From contig JALIGW010000002.1 of the NCBI GenBank assembly GCA_023053685.1, positions 164,741,034 through 164,805,033 on the forward strand: a stretch of DNA of 64,000 nt, given 5' to 3'. A program made the translations under genes and the position numbers. The notes beneath the pieces are model-generated. The model had not been told where the DNA came from. It was given only the letters and a program-made list of their open reading frames with translations, and did not search any database. Positions within the stretch are counted from its first letter, which is position 1, and every line of letters starts with the position of its first letter. Below are positions 44,120 through 57,674 of this stretch, piece by piece. The stretch comes from Diadophis punctatus similis. Taxonomy: Eukaryota > Chordata > Lepidosauria > Squamata > Dipsadidae.

Positions 44120-44224
44120 ACCTAAGGCACAAAGATCATTCCAGTTGCAGAGCTGAAGCAAGCAGGCACCTACAGTATATCATGCAGCAGCAATGTAAGA
44201 TACCAGAGACAGGACAATCACTTT

Positions 44225-44660
44225 AGTGGCAATGGGAAAGGCAACATTTCATACTGTGTGGGAGTAAGTAATGGTAAACTACTACTGTATTTTACCAAGA
44301 AAACCACACGGATATATAATATAAAGTGATTTATGATGTAGTGCTGCATGAAGGGCCTCTTAGGGCAGATGCTCCTGAAGAAAAGCTAAGAATCTTTTCA
44401 AGTACTAATGATATTTATGAAGCAGCTAGATGAAAGCCTTCCAAATATCTAGTTACTGACATTACCATGCAGGAAAAGAAAAGCCAAAACTGCAAAGACA
44501 GAATTATAAAGGGATGCAGAATATTAGAATAATGCTCATCATTGTAAAAGGTGAAATGAGTCAACTACACACTGAAGTTTTAAGCATCCGCAAATTGAAA
44601 TGGACTGGACTTTTGGTCAGAAGATTCTCTTTACTACTCGGGATCTGAAAAACAAATAAG
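44225..44660 (+). mobile_element. Probable BovB/RTE LINE 5' part
   Basis: GGTAAACTACTACTGTATTT then TACCAAGAAAACCACACGG, then ATTTATGATGTAGTGCTGCA, resembles the 5' untranslated region of squamate BovB. The first coding stretch follows (I-V-K-G-E-M-S-Q-L then I-R-K-L-K-W-T-G), part of the endonuclease start. Strongly decayed. Confidence 0.5.
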
Positions 44661-45124
44661 AAATAGTAATGCTTTTATAGTCAATAGGGATAGTAATTTG
44701 TAATTCCTTGATTAGGTTGTTGTTTACTGCTTGATTGTTTGTCTGAGTTGGTAGTTCCTTGATTAGCGTATTATTTACTGCTTCTTGTTTGGTATTTTCT
44801 GGCAAAGCCAATATTTTTTTAAAAATAAAGATATTAAGAAAGAATATAATAAAGAATTTGAGAGAGCTATTAGAATACACAAGAAGCAATATTACAATTA
44901 TATTTGTAAGGATACTAAAGATGGAAATAGACAAACAAGGTAAGTCTTCTAAAAGATCTCCAAACTCAGGAGATATCAATCTGAAATTAGTTTGCTAAAC
45001 AATGCAAACAAAAAGATGGTAACTAATTCAAAGAAAGTCAAAAAAAGATGGAAGGCATATACTGAGATTCTCTTCAATAGTGTTTCAATATCCGAGGTAG
45101 ATTAGAAATTATTTTCTAATTAAA
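44661..45124. other. No recognised feature
   Basis: AT-rich. The minus ORF of 120 codons at 44617-44979 is hydrophobic/Ile-rich, probably from AT composition. Confidence 0.45.
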
Positions 45125-45212
45125 TGGGCTCCAGAGGATGGTAGAGAACAGGAAGGCCTGGAGGAACGTTGTCCATGGGGTCGCGATGGGTCGGACACGA
45201 CTTCGCAACTAA
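45125..45212 (+). mobile_element. BovB/RTE LINE 3' tail
   Basis: GCCTGGAGGAACGTTGTCC, then GGGTCGCGATGGGTCGGACA, then CGACTTCGCAACTAACAAC is the 3' end of BovB in sense orientation, running into trinucleotide repeats. Confidence 0.85.
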
Positions 45213-45320
45213 CAACAACAGAAGAAGAAGAAGAAGAAGAAGAAGAAGAAGAAGAAGAAGAAGAAGAAGAAGAAGAAGAAGAAGAAGAAGAAGAAGAAGA
45301 AGAAGAAGAAGAAGAAGAAG

Positions 45321-45367
<47 letters not shown>
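45213..45367 (+). repeat. (GAA)n then (CAA)n compound microsatellite
   Basis: About 33 GAA units (45221-45320) and 15 CAA units, growing from the BovB AACAACAAC tail. Poly-Arg/Thr ORF is an artefact. (GAA)n can form triplexes. Confidence 0.97.
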
Positions 45368-45599
45368 CTTAGGCCAGGATTCTAGTTATTAACCAAGTAA
45401 AAAGTCTATAGGAATTGAGGAATATTTACAGAAATATGGTAAACAACGGTAGAAGAATCAGTAACTGTTCTAGTCAAAGTATTGCAGAAGATCTGGAAAA
45501 TGATAGTAGATAACTTTTTGGAAGACACTAAAGAAAGTAGTACTTTTAACAGAACAAACTATCACATAATATTCTTAATTTCATATGCTAGCAAAATAA

Positions 45600-46195
45600 T
45601 GCTTATGGTTATCTACTGCCTTATAGATTAAAGCCTTACGTGGAAAGGGATATGCCAGATGTTCAAACTGGCTTTAGAAAGGGTTGAGAAACAAGAGGCA
45701 TTATTATTGATGTACTCTAGATAATTAAGAAAGCCAAAGAATATGAAAAAAGAATTAAATACAGTATGTGCTCATTAACTATATAAAGGCTTTTTATTGG
45801 GCCGACCATATCAAACTGTGGAATGTCCTTAGGAAAATGGGAATACCAGAACATCTCATTGTCCTCATGGGAAATCTGTAATACACAGGACAGGAAGCCT
45901 CCATCCAAATGGAACATGGTGAAACAAAATATTTATTTTTGGAGACTAGATTGGAAGGAGGGGGTCATGATGAACAGGACCAAATTATTGTATTTTTGGA
46001 CACATTATGTGAAGATCTAAATCTCTGGAGAAATCTATAATGCTGGGATAAATGGAAGGGAAGAGGGAAGAGGATGACCAGAAGGAAATGATGGACTCGA
46101 TCACAGTGGTTTTGAATCCACTGTTGGGAGGCAAGAAGGGCTAGATTGGAAACAGATCACCGGGGAGATTGCCGGGAGGGAACACTGACTTGATG
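45600..46195 (+). mobile_element. BovB/RTE reverse transcriptase remnant
   Basis: Plus-strand fragments in several frames. P-D-V-Q-T-G-F-R-K-G with E-T-R lies near 45655-45695 (RT domain Q-S-G-F-R-like). Then come K-L-W-N-V-L-R-K-M-G-I-P-E-H and Q-E-A-S-I-Q-M-E-H-G around 45805-45920. The C-terminal end (I-M-L-G-then-G-K-R-R-R-G-R-P-like text) runs to about 46190. It begins downstream of a separate BovB tail, so it is a second, older RTE copy. Confidence 0.65.
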
Positions 46196-47336
46196 GCATA
46201 CCGATATCAATACTTTTTGAAATCTTTAAAAAAAAGGTCAGCCTTCAAATGCAGTTAATGCATTTTTGTACAACAATAATATTGGTTTTCAAAAAGATGC
46301 TATGACCACTTTACAAATAACTATAAACAGAGTTTTCATTACATGCAATCTAAAATTACATTATCATCTAGTAAGAAACAATGCAGCAAGTGTGTCTTTA
46401 GCTATTTATAAACATATATATTGTAAAATATTTTCTTTGTACTGCTTTGTCCTAAGCAAAATTTAACACATCTGCAACCTATTTATATAACAGCTTTTAA
46501 ACATAAACTTTTTGTTGCTTTTTAAATCTTCATTTTATAAAGAAATTAAGCTCTGTAATATTACAATGTTCTCTTTAAAACATAAATTGCTTACTCTCCA
46601 TTTCCGCACTTCTGATAATACTTAAGCATCACTTCTGCAGTGTAATGCAAAGATACGTACTAAGGTGCAGTATACATTTGATACAATTGCTGGTGAATAA
46701 TTTCTAGAATTCTGCTTGAATCATTTATCTTCCGAACTTTCCTTGAAATAAACAATTTTGTTATTTATTTATCTGCTTGAAAACAAACATGGTTATCTCT
46801 GTTGCTAGAAGTTTTAAATGTTAAGACATGAATTTGAATCTTACCTTTAAAAAAGTAAAGTGCAAATAAAATTATAACATTACAAAATGTGTAAATTGCT
46901 AAAATAAAAAAAATCTATTCCCACAACAAAAATCTATAACATAATTCAGAGTGTACAGAGGTTCTAGCTGAATAAGCAATACCTTAGAAGTAAATAAGTA
47001 CTGGAAGAAAGCGCAATGGAAACTATAGACCCATAAAATATATGTTAGTTCTGGCAAGTTTTATTCTTGCCCTGCCGTAATTCTTTGGGATTGTGGGAGG
47101 GGGATGCGTTTGGGGGTGGGGGGGAAGGCTGATGCTTGTGAATTATAGATTGCAGTATCTACTAGTGTGAAAAAGCCCACCACTTTTGGAATGTTCAAGA
47201 CTAGCATGCATCATTCAAGCTAGTCAGCAGGTCCTATTTGATGCAAAGTGCTTGGAGATTGTCCTGATAATACAAATCACCTGAATTCTGGCTCAGGGCT
47301 GCAAATCTCTCTAATCAGCTTGTTTACTCTTGGGAA
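46196..47336. other. No recognised feature
   Basis: AT-rich unique-looking sequence. G-rich run near 47090-47125. No gene or repeat called. Confidence 0.5.
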
Positions 47337-47344
47337 CATCTGAC

Positions 47345-47687
47345 CAGTTGTGGGTTCCTACCGGTGCGGTCCACTCTATCGTTCCGGTAGCGGCCCGCTG
47401 ATTGCACAATTTGCGTGCGATGGCTCCGGTGCCATCTTCGCTGGTCCGGCGTGCGGCACCATCTCCTTTTTTGAATTTTTGGCCTTTTTTTGCTTCATGC
47501 ACAGGCGCGGAAGCAAAATTTTGCGACGGGATGCGTCCCCTCACAAGATTTTGGTGATTTTTTTGCTTCCTGCACATGCGCGGAAGCAAAATCATGCGAG
47601 CGGACGCGCGCACGTAGTGCACGTAGTGCAAAATGTGATGATGCACGTGCAGCGTACTGGTAGGCAGGTAAGAGGAACCCGCCCCTG
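47345..47687. mobile_element. hAT-like miniature element
   Basis: Starts CAGTTGTGGGTTCC, ends GAGGAACCCGCCCCTG, exact 8-bp target duplication CATCTGAC (47337-47344 and 47688-47695). It has TTTTGCTTC...GCGGAAGCAAAA hairpins like the 3100 element. The ORFs (114 and 139 codons) across it are antisense or chance. Confidence 0.88.
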
Positions 47688-47695
47688 CATCTGAC

Positions 47696-48545
47696 GCTGG
47701 ATGTTCAGGTTCTTCCAACAAGGAACTCAAATATATTCATCCATCACATTTCCAAACTACCCAAAAGTGGTTATTGTCTTCTAAGCAGATGAAAAGAACA
47801 TTTGTAGGCCATCTAATAATACCAGAGTGTCTGTCTTGAAATTAAACTTCAGTTTCATTTAGAAATGGATTCCTATACCAAACTAAAATCTGTGAATACA
47901 GTGAGCATCTGAATGATATATTTATGTTTCTTTGTCACAGGACTAGCTGTTGTGAGCTGGTTTTAGTCTTTATGTAAGTACATAATATATGTACATTATG
48001 TATGTACATCGCAGGAAGGAATGTAGAGGGTTCCTTCCTACCAGAGATTCAGGAGAAGGCAGGAAACTTGTGTTTTCCTGTTGTGGCACCAACTCTGTTA
48101 AATCATCTTCCACAGTAGAATCAGACTTTGTCTTTGCTCTTGGTCTTTAGCAAGACTGTCACAATGCAGCTGTTTCAAAGGGCTTGAAGTGAAGGAAAGA
48201 TGGTAAGATTGGGCTGTCTGCATACTAAATAACAAGAAGGACATCTACTGTATCTTTGGACTATGTACATTTTAATTCTGAATTTATGATTAATAATGAA
48301 TTGACCAAGTATGTGGCTAAGATATTGTTAATAATAGCTTTTAACTATTTGTTGTCTTCAGTTCTTGTAAAGTAGGGTAGTGTAAAATGTAGTAAATACA
48401 TTAATCCCACATATATCAAAGTAAAGGTGGAGATTTAAGAAGGATAAGGCATCATTATTACATGGATCTGAACCTAGCACCATTCTTGTTTAGAGACTGA
48501 ATGCTCTTTTTCATTACCTTTTCATTACAAGCATATTGTGCAATC
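47696..48545. other. No recognised feature
   Basis: Unique-looking DNA. A small direct/inverted ATGTAC(A)T cluster at 47985-48010. Confidence 0.5.
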
Positions 48546-48660
48546 CATTGTTTCTCAACCTTGGCAATTTGAAGATATGTGGACTTCAAGCATAGCTGGC
48601 TAGGGAATTCTGGGAGTTGAAGTCCACATATCTTCAAGTTGCCAAGGTTGAGAAACACTG
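48546..48660. mobile_element. Fold-back miniature element (CAGTGTTTCYCAACC family)
   Basis: CATTGTTTCTCAACCTTGGC on the left pairs with GCCAAGGTTGAGAAACACTG on the right, and GAAGATATGTGGACTTCAA pairs with its complement. Related to the 31979-32114 element, with one arm partly deleted in the centre. Flanks (GTGCAATC/GATCCAAC) do not give a clear duplication. Confidence 0.85.
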
Positions 48661-50035
48661 GATCCAACAAACAGTGAACAGTGTACTTCTCCACATTAAA
48701 TGACCCCAATGATTTCTTTTGGCTATGTTCCAGTAGACTCTTACAAAGATACTCTTACCTCTAATCGTCCATTTCCCAGCAGCTTGTTATTTCTGCTATG
48801 TTTCCAAAGTTCAGCTCATGAATATTTTTCAGAGAATCAATCACAGAGCAACAATTTCTGAGTACAAAACAAATTTGTTGTAAGTGCTGCTTTTTCATTC
48901 CATTTCATTAGAATTCTCTTCAACATAAAATCAAATAGATCAGATCGGAAAGTCCACTGTTTGCTGGAAAGAAAGGTATGTTTGATCCTCTCTGTACTAC
49001 TGACTGGTAAATGTTATATTTATTAATGCACTTAGTGGTAAGTGTTGTACTTATAAAAGAAAAAAACAACATGCCACGAGCAGCGGTGGAGTTCTTATTT
49101 GGATCCTGAAATGCAATACTTATCCATAAGTATTATAGGCAGAATTTGAACTAACACACTTTAGGAAGTAAAAAGAATGTAGACAGTCATACTGGCTATT
49201 TGTTTATTATTTTGCCTAATAAAATTCCTGAGTTTTAAAAATCATATCGATCCATGTTATAACCCAAGACTGCAAGTATTTATCCTGACTATTATATTCA
49301 AAGCACAATTTTCAATTTATGAGATAGTATTTTTATCCTAGGTTTCCTAATGCTGCAATATTGGAGGGTGGAAGGGAACATAAATGGATGTTGGATGTTA
49401 TTTTTACATCCAAAGCAAAGCCACAGAAAGGAACAAGCCAAACTAAAAAATAATGACTGTAATCAGCAATTTAATAAGCAATATCTCAGCAATATTTCTC
49501 TACATATTAATTTTCAAGAATAAAGTTTTACCTAACTTTCTGGGAGTTTTCTGGGAACTCTATTTATAGGCGTATGAATGAAAAGCAGAACAAAAGCATT
49601 GTGGGGAAAGATTAACAGATTTTCAGGCCATAAAAGTTTTTATTTTTATTTTATAGAGAGAGAGAGAGAGGCTATTAGAGGTTTAAATATTATCTTTGTC
49701 TACATCCAAATACATAAATAAACACATAGCTATTAATGAATCAAAGTTAAATAGCATATTTATATCTGTTGCTAATCCAGTCTAATCCATTTCTTTAATT
49801 ATATTTGTAAAAGAAAATGGGGATATCTAATGTTTCCTTAAGAAGCCATAATTCTGAAGTTGGTCCCAGGACTACACTGCTACAATCTAACTAATTAACC
49901 AATCTATTCTAAATTTTGATCAATTAACAGTGATGAATGAAAATTAATACCTTTATCTTAAATTGGAATAACTAAAATTTAAATGTGGATATTTTAATAA
50001 ATGAAAAAGGAAACTAACATTGAAATGAACTCTTT
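48661..50035. other. No recognised feature
   Basis: AT-rich with a short (GA)n near 49657. No gene or repeat called. Confidence 0.5.
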
Positions 50036-50520
50036 TGTTAACTTTCTTTACTCTTTTGCATAATCATTAGCATTTGCAACACATTTTTGCCAACAATGGG
50101 CAAGCTTCTTACGGTCATTGTGGGAGGGGTGTCTACATTTTCTCTCTTCAACCAGATCCCAACATTTCTTTCCATCAATTTATACAAACTGATGCCCATG
50201 AATTTTCCTTCAATTTTACAAAAAGATTGGAAGTTACACAGCATCATGTCTGAACTGTATGGTAGACAAGATAAGTTGGAGAGATCCAGTTTCACAATTT
50301 TCTCAAGTGGCTCAGGAACCTCACATTGTCATGCTGCAGCAAAATGTCCCTCTGAACTCGATTAATTATTTTGAATGTTGTAGTGTAGTCTCTGAGTGGT
50401 GCCAGGCTTGAATAAAGATAACAGCTGCCATCATAAACAACCTACATTCCATGGCAAAAATTTAATTGGAGAGATACTATCATCCGTCAAAAAGACAAAC
50501 ATTGCATGTTGCTTAAATTA
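50036..50520 (-). pseudogene. Mariner-type transposase remnant
   Basis: On the minus strand R-D-I-L-L-Q-H-D-N-V-R (near 50345-50315) resembles the second catalytic Asp block of mariner transposases. P-Y-S-S-D-M-M (near 50265-50245) resembles the P-Y-S-P-D-L third Asp block. The two are about 27 codons apart with a frameshift, against about 34 residues in the family. The 85-codon ORF 50038-50295 covers the end. No inverted repeats were found, so a heavily decayed fragment. Confidence 0.45.
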
Positions 50521-52171
50521 CACTGTTCAGTACTTACTGAATGCTTCAATTTTATGAACAAGAACAACACAATATTTCCTCACAACAGCTTTCTGCCAAC
50601 TTAAGCGAAAGCACAGATGATAAAGAACAGGTCAGAATTTCTAGTACATCAATAATATCACCTGTTGGCTACTTATTACATTCCCTTCATCCCTTGCATT
50701 TATGTGACCATGTCCCACTAATATAATTCTTCAGTCTCTTATCTTCTTATGCTGGTTCTGTAGGTACAATAGAATTAAATAATAGAATGTCATGAAAGTG
50801 GGAGCGCAGAAGCCGCTATTTCAAGTTGCCGGTATCAAACAAATTTTGAACAATCTCACATCTTAAAATAAATGCCAGTATTTTGAATCTTTAAGGAGAA
50901 ACATTCTAACTGAACTATCTTTTATGTGCAAGGAGTTTATAGCAGACAGAAACATTAAGAGCAGGATTCCCTCCACCATCTGAATGGATCAAAGCTTATA
51001 ATTTCCCACTTCATTATTCTTCTTTGCAATGTTGTTTTCTCTAATCACTTCATCTCAACAGTTACTGCCTCTCCAAAAAAGGAATATAGCCATCACGGTG
51101 CTATTTCTCTACAAATGCTGGTGTTGCTTTCAAAGACCTGTTATACAGAAGTGCTTGTGATCTTGAAAAAGAACTACTCCTTATCTCTCTGGTACCATCT
51201 GCAAATTACTAGAAGGGAGACACTAGCTCAGAAGGATCCAGAAGCACTTTGATCTCTTGAAGAAAAACATTTGGGCCACTCCCTTATATTGTGATTTCAT
51301 CGGAGAACTGTGTGGGAAGATTTGTAGGAATTCTCAACTATGGGAAGCTGCCCAGGGGAGAACAGGTTTGGTGATAGGAATGATAGCATAATAATAACCT
51401 GATATGAAATAAGATCTGGGGTGAAAATATGGAACTTTTATTATATTTTTAAAGGTGGTTCAGAATATTATATAGTTATCAGAAATCCAAGAAGCTGTTC
51501 TGTGCCAAGTTAGATCAAAGATCTATCTGTCTCAAATAATTATCTACTGACTGGCATAAAAAAATCAACTATTTTTAAATTACTTAATAAAAGCATTAGG
51601 AAGAGTAAAAAGAGAATGAATAATTAAATAAAAGAAGAAAGACATAAAAATGGAAACATATTAAAGCACTATTTTGGTGTAATGCTGACATTTACGATAT
51701 GGAAAAAAAATAACTTGCCATATATAGGCTTTCATTGTCCCTTTGTGTCAATAGAGTCGGATTCAGCTGCCAATCCAGCTGGCACTTGTACACAGAAAAG
51801 AAAAGACGCCTGGTCCTTTGCCTTAGGCAGTAAAATAATTAGGGTTGGCTCCACTTGAACAGAAACTCGCACACATATTCAAAGCTACCATCTTAAGCTG
51901 CCTGTTTATTGTCCATATTTATTGCTGTTCTTTCTATTTATATGGTGCAGAGGAGGGGTATCGTAAGGTCAGAGGCAAACAGCCTGAAACCAAATTGGTC
52001 CATCATTGTGATGGAATGTACCTGCAGCAGTAGAGGAGGAGGATTTGGCCATCTCAGAACTTTCCCAGAGGGAGTCCCTAACGAGAGACGGTGTAATCCT
52101 AAACTGGAGTCAGCCATGGAAAAGAGGTTCTGGGTAGCTACATCCTAGAATCTCTCAGGATGTAAATTATC
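50521..52171. other. No recognised gene; possible LTR remnant at its end
   Basis: AT-rich. The segment 51838-52170, together with 53003-53105 beyond the nested element, might be one old LTR (AATAAAGTATTGGACTCAAT lies at ~53061). I found no matching ends, so this is weak. Confidence 0.35.
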
Positions 52172-52173
52172 TA

Positions 52174-53000
52174 CTGTGTTTCCCCAAAAATAAGACTGGG
52201 TCTTATTTTCTTTTGGGCCCCAAAATAAGCACTAGGGGTTATTTTGGGGGTCACTTATTTTTTTTCATGTACAGGTGGTCCACTTCTTCTGCTTTCTCGT
52301 GGCGGGGCAGGCCGCATGGTGCACCAGTGCTGCCATCACAAGGTGGAGCTATCCCACGCGCCCGCACCAGCTTACCTCAGGGCTCCGCAGCCAGGCCATC
52401 CATACCCCGACACCTGCCTCGCCTTGCAGTGGCAGTTCCAGCAGCCCCATCCAGCAGAAACTCACATGGCTGTCGGTCCACTTCTGCTTGCTCGCAGTCA
52501 CAATAGAGGAGGAGGTGGAGCGATGCACCAGTTCTGCCACCATGAGGTGAGGTGAGGTGGAGCTGCCCCACACACCCCGCACCGTCTTACCTCAGGCCCC
52601 CATAGCCAGGCCATCCATGCCCCGACACCTGCCTCGCCTCGTGGCCGTGGCACCAACATGCCGCTCAGCCTCCTGCTCCGTTGTAGCCGCGAGCAAGCAG
52701 AAGTAGTGGGCCGGCAGCCATGTGTGTTCCTGCTGCACATGGCTTCCGGTGCTGCCGCTGTGAGGCATGTATGGATGGCCTGGTTTCGGGGGCCCTGGGG
52801 TAAGCCGGTGTAGGGCACATGGGGTGGCTCCACTACCCCTGCTTTGCCTTGTGGCCGAGCACCAAGAGCAACCTGACAGAATGGGTGACCGGCTGGCTGC
52901 GCAGACTCTTAAGTAGTGCTTATTTTGGCAGGGGGGGGTAGGGCTTATGTTAGGCGCACACGTAAAAAACATGTTAGGTCTTATTTTGGGGGAAACAGGG
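52174..53000. mobile_element. TA-flanked miniature transposon (TTTCCCCAAAAATAAGAC family)
   Basis: Left CTGTGTTTCCCCAAAAATAA and right GGTCTTATTTTGGGGGAAAC are inverted, with TA on both sides. 827 bp. The interior is GC-rich with an imperfect tandem duplication of about 225 bases (CCACTTCTGCT...CCAGGCCATCCATRCCCCGA at 52270-52500 and 52480-52650). The ORFs of 91-126 codons on both strands come from this GC-rich interior and show no domain. Confidence 0.82.
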
Positions 53001-53002
53001 TA

Positions 53003-54769
53003 GTAGCCCAGAAAGTTATAGCTTTAGTGTGGCAATATTCTGTCCATTAGGTTCAAGCAAATAAAGTATTGGACTCAATTGAATCTCACTGAGTCATCTC
53101 TGGGCTTGAGCCTGATAGTTTGATAGTTAATAAAGACACAAGTGTTAAGCATTCTTCCTGCTCTGCCAAAGTGGGAAGATCTCAGCTGTATCTATCACAA
53201 GGATGGGAGAAAAAGGCAGAGGATTTGAACATTGTTTCTGCTGCAGACACAGCTTGCATTTTATACATGACTGGATTCCTTTTTAAAGACTTTCATACTT
53301 TTGCAATAAAACTGGTTTATCAGAAACCATGTCCTGTCCTGAATGACTTCTTAGCACTGCCTGTCAAATATATTGCCAGAACAATTTCTATTTGAAAATA
53401 TGGCCCCTGTTTAGCAACTCCTACGTAATAGGAGATTCTGTATCTCATGCTTATACCATACACAGTACATTCAGCTGAAGGTTAGAATAAGACCTAGACA
53501 TGCATGTTCATATCTGGGCTGGCCTCCAGCTGAATCTATAAAAATTGTGGCTGGGGCATATCCTGTTACTCTAAAAAGACCATAATTTTTTTAAAATATA
53601 TAAAGCTTGTTTTAATGTATAGAGGTCAAGCTACAGTGGTTGGTCTTTCCCATAATCAAATAGCTAATTACTGTAACTGATGTCTGTCAGTTCTCCTTAC
53701 ATACTTACCCCACCACACATACTCTAGATTTGATAACCAGATTATGACCACCTGCTTTGTCCTTCTAGCACAACCAACCTCTCTCCAATTTCTTTTCCTT
53801 TCGGTAATCTGATAGAGACTTTGAAGTACATGGCAAAATCCATCAGAAGAACAGGGAAGGAATATCAATGCTGCCTATTTCATCAGAAGGGATTCATGGC
53901 AGAGAAGTACTGTCTTAGTCCTTCCTGCCATTTTATTTACTACTACAACTAGCAAAGCCTCCAACCAAGATCAAAGCACAGGTCAGGAATTCTAATAGGG
54001 CCTCATTTTCAGACAGAATGTCCTACTAAAAACCATGATTGTTCCAGCCAACTGGCAGACATGCTGTGGACTTCCTACACAAGAGTAAAGCTCCATCCTT
54101 CCATTGCCACAGGCAATTTAGTGCATCAGAACAAATTCTTATCATTTTTTACATGCAACATGCTCAGCAAACCATCTTCTGGAAGCTTATTGAGATGAAG
54201 GAAATAATGTTGTTGTGACTCATTTAGTTTTCTTGGCTTAAGTCAATTGAAATGTCTGCGCTGGTCTCAAGGTTGACTCAACAACAAGGAGGACCACCTA
54301 TGGTTCTGGACACCTTTTGCTGTTTTTACACAGAACACTGAAGGTGAATTTGTTTGATCCGGATGAGGATTTACTGTATTTTTAGATATGAAAGATACAT
54401 TTTCAGAACTAATTGCTGAAAAAGCTGATGGGTTGGTATGGATTACACCATCTGAATCTTATTCTACTTGGCCTTACATCATAGAGAACCCATTAAGATT
54501 CCTCTTGCTTTTCATTAAAGACTCCTGGCTTGGCATCAGTGACGTGATGCAGCAATATAGCATATTTTATAAAATCATATTCTAATGGCTCCGCATACAA
54601 TTTGGCTGCATATCAAATAAAACTCAAAGAGCAGAGTGTACAGTTCTGTGAAAATGTACTTGGGCTAATCCAGATTTTCTTACATTTTGCATGTATTGGC
54701 CACTGAATGTTATTAGAGCTTACTGATATATACCGGTAAGTCTGAATGAAAAAACAATGGAGTGGAGTG
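53003..54769. other. No recognised gene
   Basis: Apart from the possible LTR end to ~53105, this is unique-looking AT-rich sequence with chance ORFs. Confidence 0.45.
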
Positions 54770-55060
54770 GAATGGAATATAGAATAGAATAGAATAGAAT
54801 AGAATAGAATAGAATAGAATAGAATAGAATAGAATAGAATAGAATAGAATAGAATAGAATAGAATAGAATAGAATAGGTGGAAGGAAGCCCCTGGTCAGG
54901 CAGGAAACCATACACCGTTTCAGACAAATGTTGTCCAATCTCTTCTTAAAAACTTCCAGTGTTGGAGCATTCATAACTTCTGGAGGCAAGTTGTTCCACT
55001 GATTAATTGTTCTAACTGTCAGGAAATTTCTTCTTTCACTACTTGTTTCATAACTTCATA
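54770..55060 (-). mobile_element. CR1-type LINE 3' end with (AATAG)n
   Basis: Plus-strand phrases CAGACAAATGTTGTCCAATC, TTAAAAACTTCCAGTGTTGG and GGCAAGTTGTTCCACTGATT are the complement of a CR1 3' end. The LINE 3' terminus on the minus strand leads into a (CTATT)n array at 54877-54776 of about 20 units. 5'-truncated. Confidence 0.82.
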
Positions 55061-56637
<1,577 letters not shown>

Positions 56638-56645
56638 TTCTAAAG

Positions 56646-57666
56646 TAAAGTGACCAGATTTTTTTTTCTTCAAGCGGGACACCATTGACGGGGGTGGGTT
56701 TCTCCATTTGAGTTTTGCCCTCTGCGCATGCGCAGAACGCTGCGCATGCGCAGAGGGAAAAACAGCAAATGTCGGCGTCCAGGTGAGGTGGGGGGGAGGG
56801 GGGAGGGGGGAGGCGGGAGGGCGCTTGGATGCCTGCAGCTCGCGACAGGTAAGCTGCCTCCTTTCCCCATCTCCCGCCTCCCATTCGTTGCTTGCCAGCC
56901 CGGCCGAAGGGAAAGCGGGAGGCGAGGAAAGGCCTCCCGAAAGGAGGGGAGGCTTCGGGAGCCCGCCTCCCTTTCGGCCCGAAAGGGAGGCGGGCTCCCG
57001 AAGCCTCCCCTCCTTTCGGGAGGCCTTTCCTCGCCTCCCGCCTTCCCTTCGGCCGGGCTGGCTCGCCTCCCCTCCTTTCGGGAGGCCTTTCCTCGCCTCC
57101 CGCCTTCCCTTCGGCTGGGCTGGCAAGCAACGAACGGGAGGCGGGAGACGGGGAAAGGAGGCAGCCGGCAGCTTACCTGCCCCAAGCATCCAAGCACCGC
57201 GGTCTCCCGGTCGCCCGCCCGGCCCCAGGGCAACGGCGGCAGCGAGGCGACGGGGGGAAGAAAGGGGAGGGGGACGAGGAAGGGCTGTTTGCGCCGCTCG
57301 TGACGTAAATTCAAAGCGGCGACGGCTCCTCGTCCCTCACCCCTCCCAACAGCAGCGGCACCTCCGAGGGCAGGGCTAGGGATGGGGCGGGGGAAGGAGA
57401 GGAGGAGCAGCCTCCCTTCCCCCTCCCCCCAGCTTCCAGCCGCCGCCGGAGGAGTCAACAACACGGGACACCCGCCTGCCGCCAACGCCGCCCACAGCCG
57501 GCCCGAGTTGAGAGGCCTGCTGCCTTTCAGGCCGATTTTTTGAAAGAATGCCCTAGTCGGGCATTCTTTCAAGAAATCGGGACTTTTTAAGAGGGCGGGC
57601 GGGACGCGGGACAAATGGTGAAAAAGCGGGTGTGTCCCGCCAAAATCGGGACGTCTGGTCACCTTA
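56646..57666. mobile_element. GC-rich hAT-like element with giant palindrome
   Basis: Starts TAAAGTGACCAGATTTTT and ends GTCTGGTCACCTTA (inverted), exact 8-bp target duplication TTCTAAAG (56638-56645 and 57667-57674). About 1.02 kb and very rich in CpG and GGCGGG/CCTCCC. Arms around 56847-56978 and 56979-57063, with a further copy to ~57180, are complementary. Two TGCGCATGCGCA sites lie at 56723-56734 and 56741-56752. Long ORFs on both strands (up to 330 codons) reflect the GC-rich, stop-poor sequence; none shows a transposase motif. Confidence 0.85.
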
Positions 57667-57674
57667 TTCTAAAG

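Noticed and set aside
47350..47694. 114-codon plus ORF and 139-codon minus ORF
   Set aside because: Both are contained in or span an hAT-like miniature element with an exact target duplication.
52213..52972. Several 90-126-codon ORFs on both strands
   Set aside because: Frames of a GC-rich tandem duplication inside a TA-flanked miniature element, with no conserved motif and no consistent strand.
56670..57662. 330-codon minus ORF and 223/191-codon plus ORFs
   Set aside because: They lie wholly inside a GC-rich, stop-poor palindromic transposon, overlap on both strands, consist of repetitive R/G/P/L/A text and show no domain. They follow from composition.
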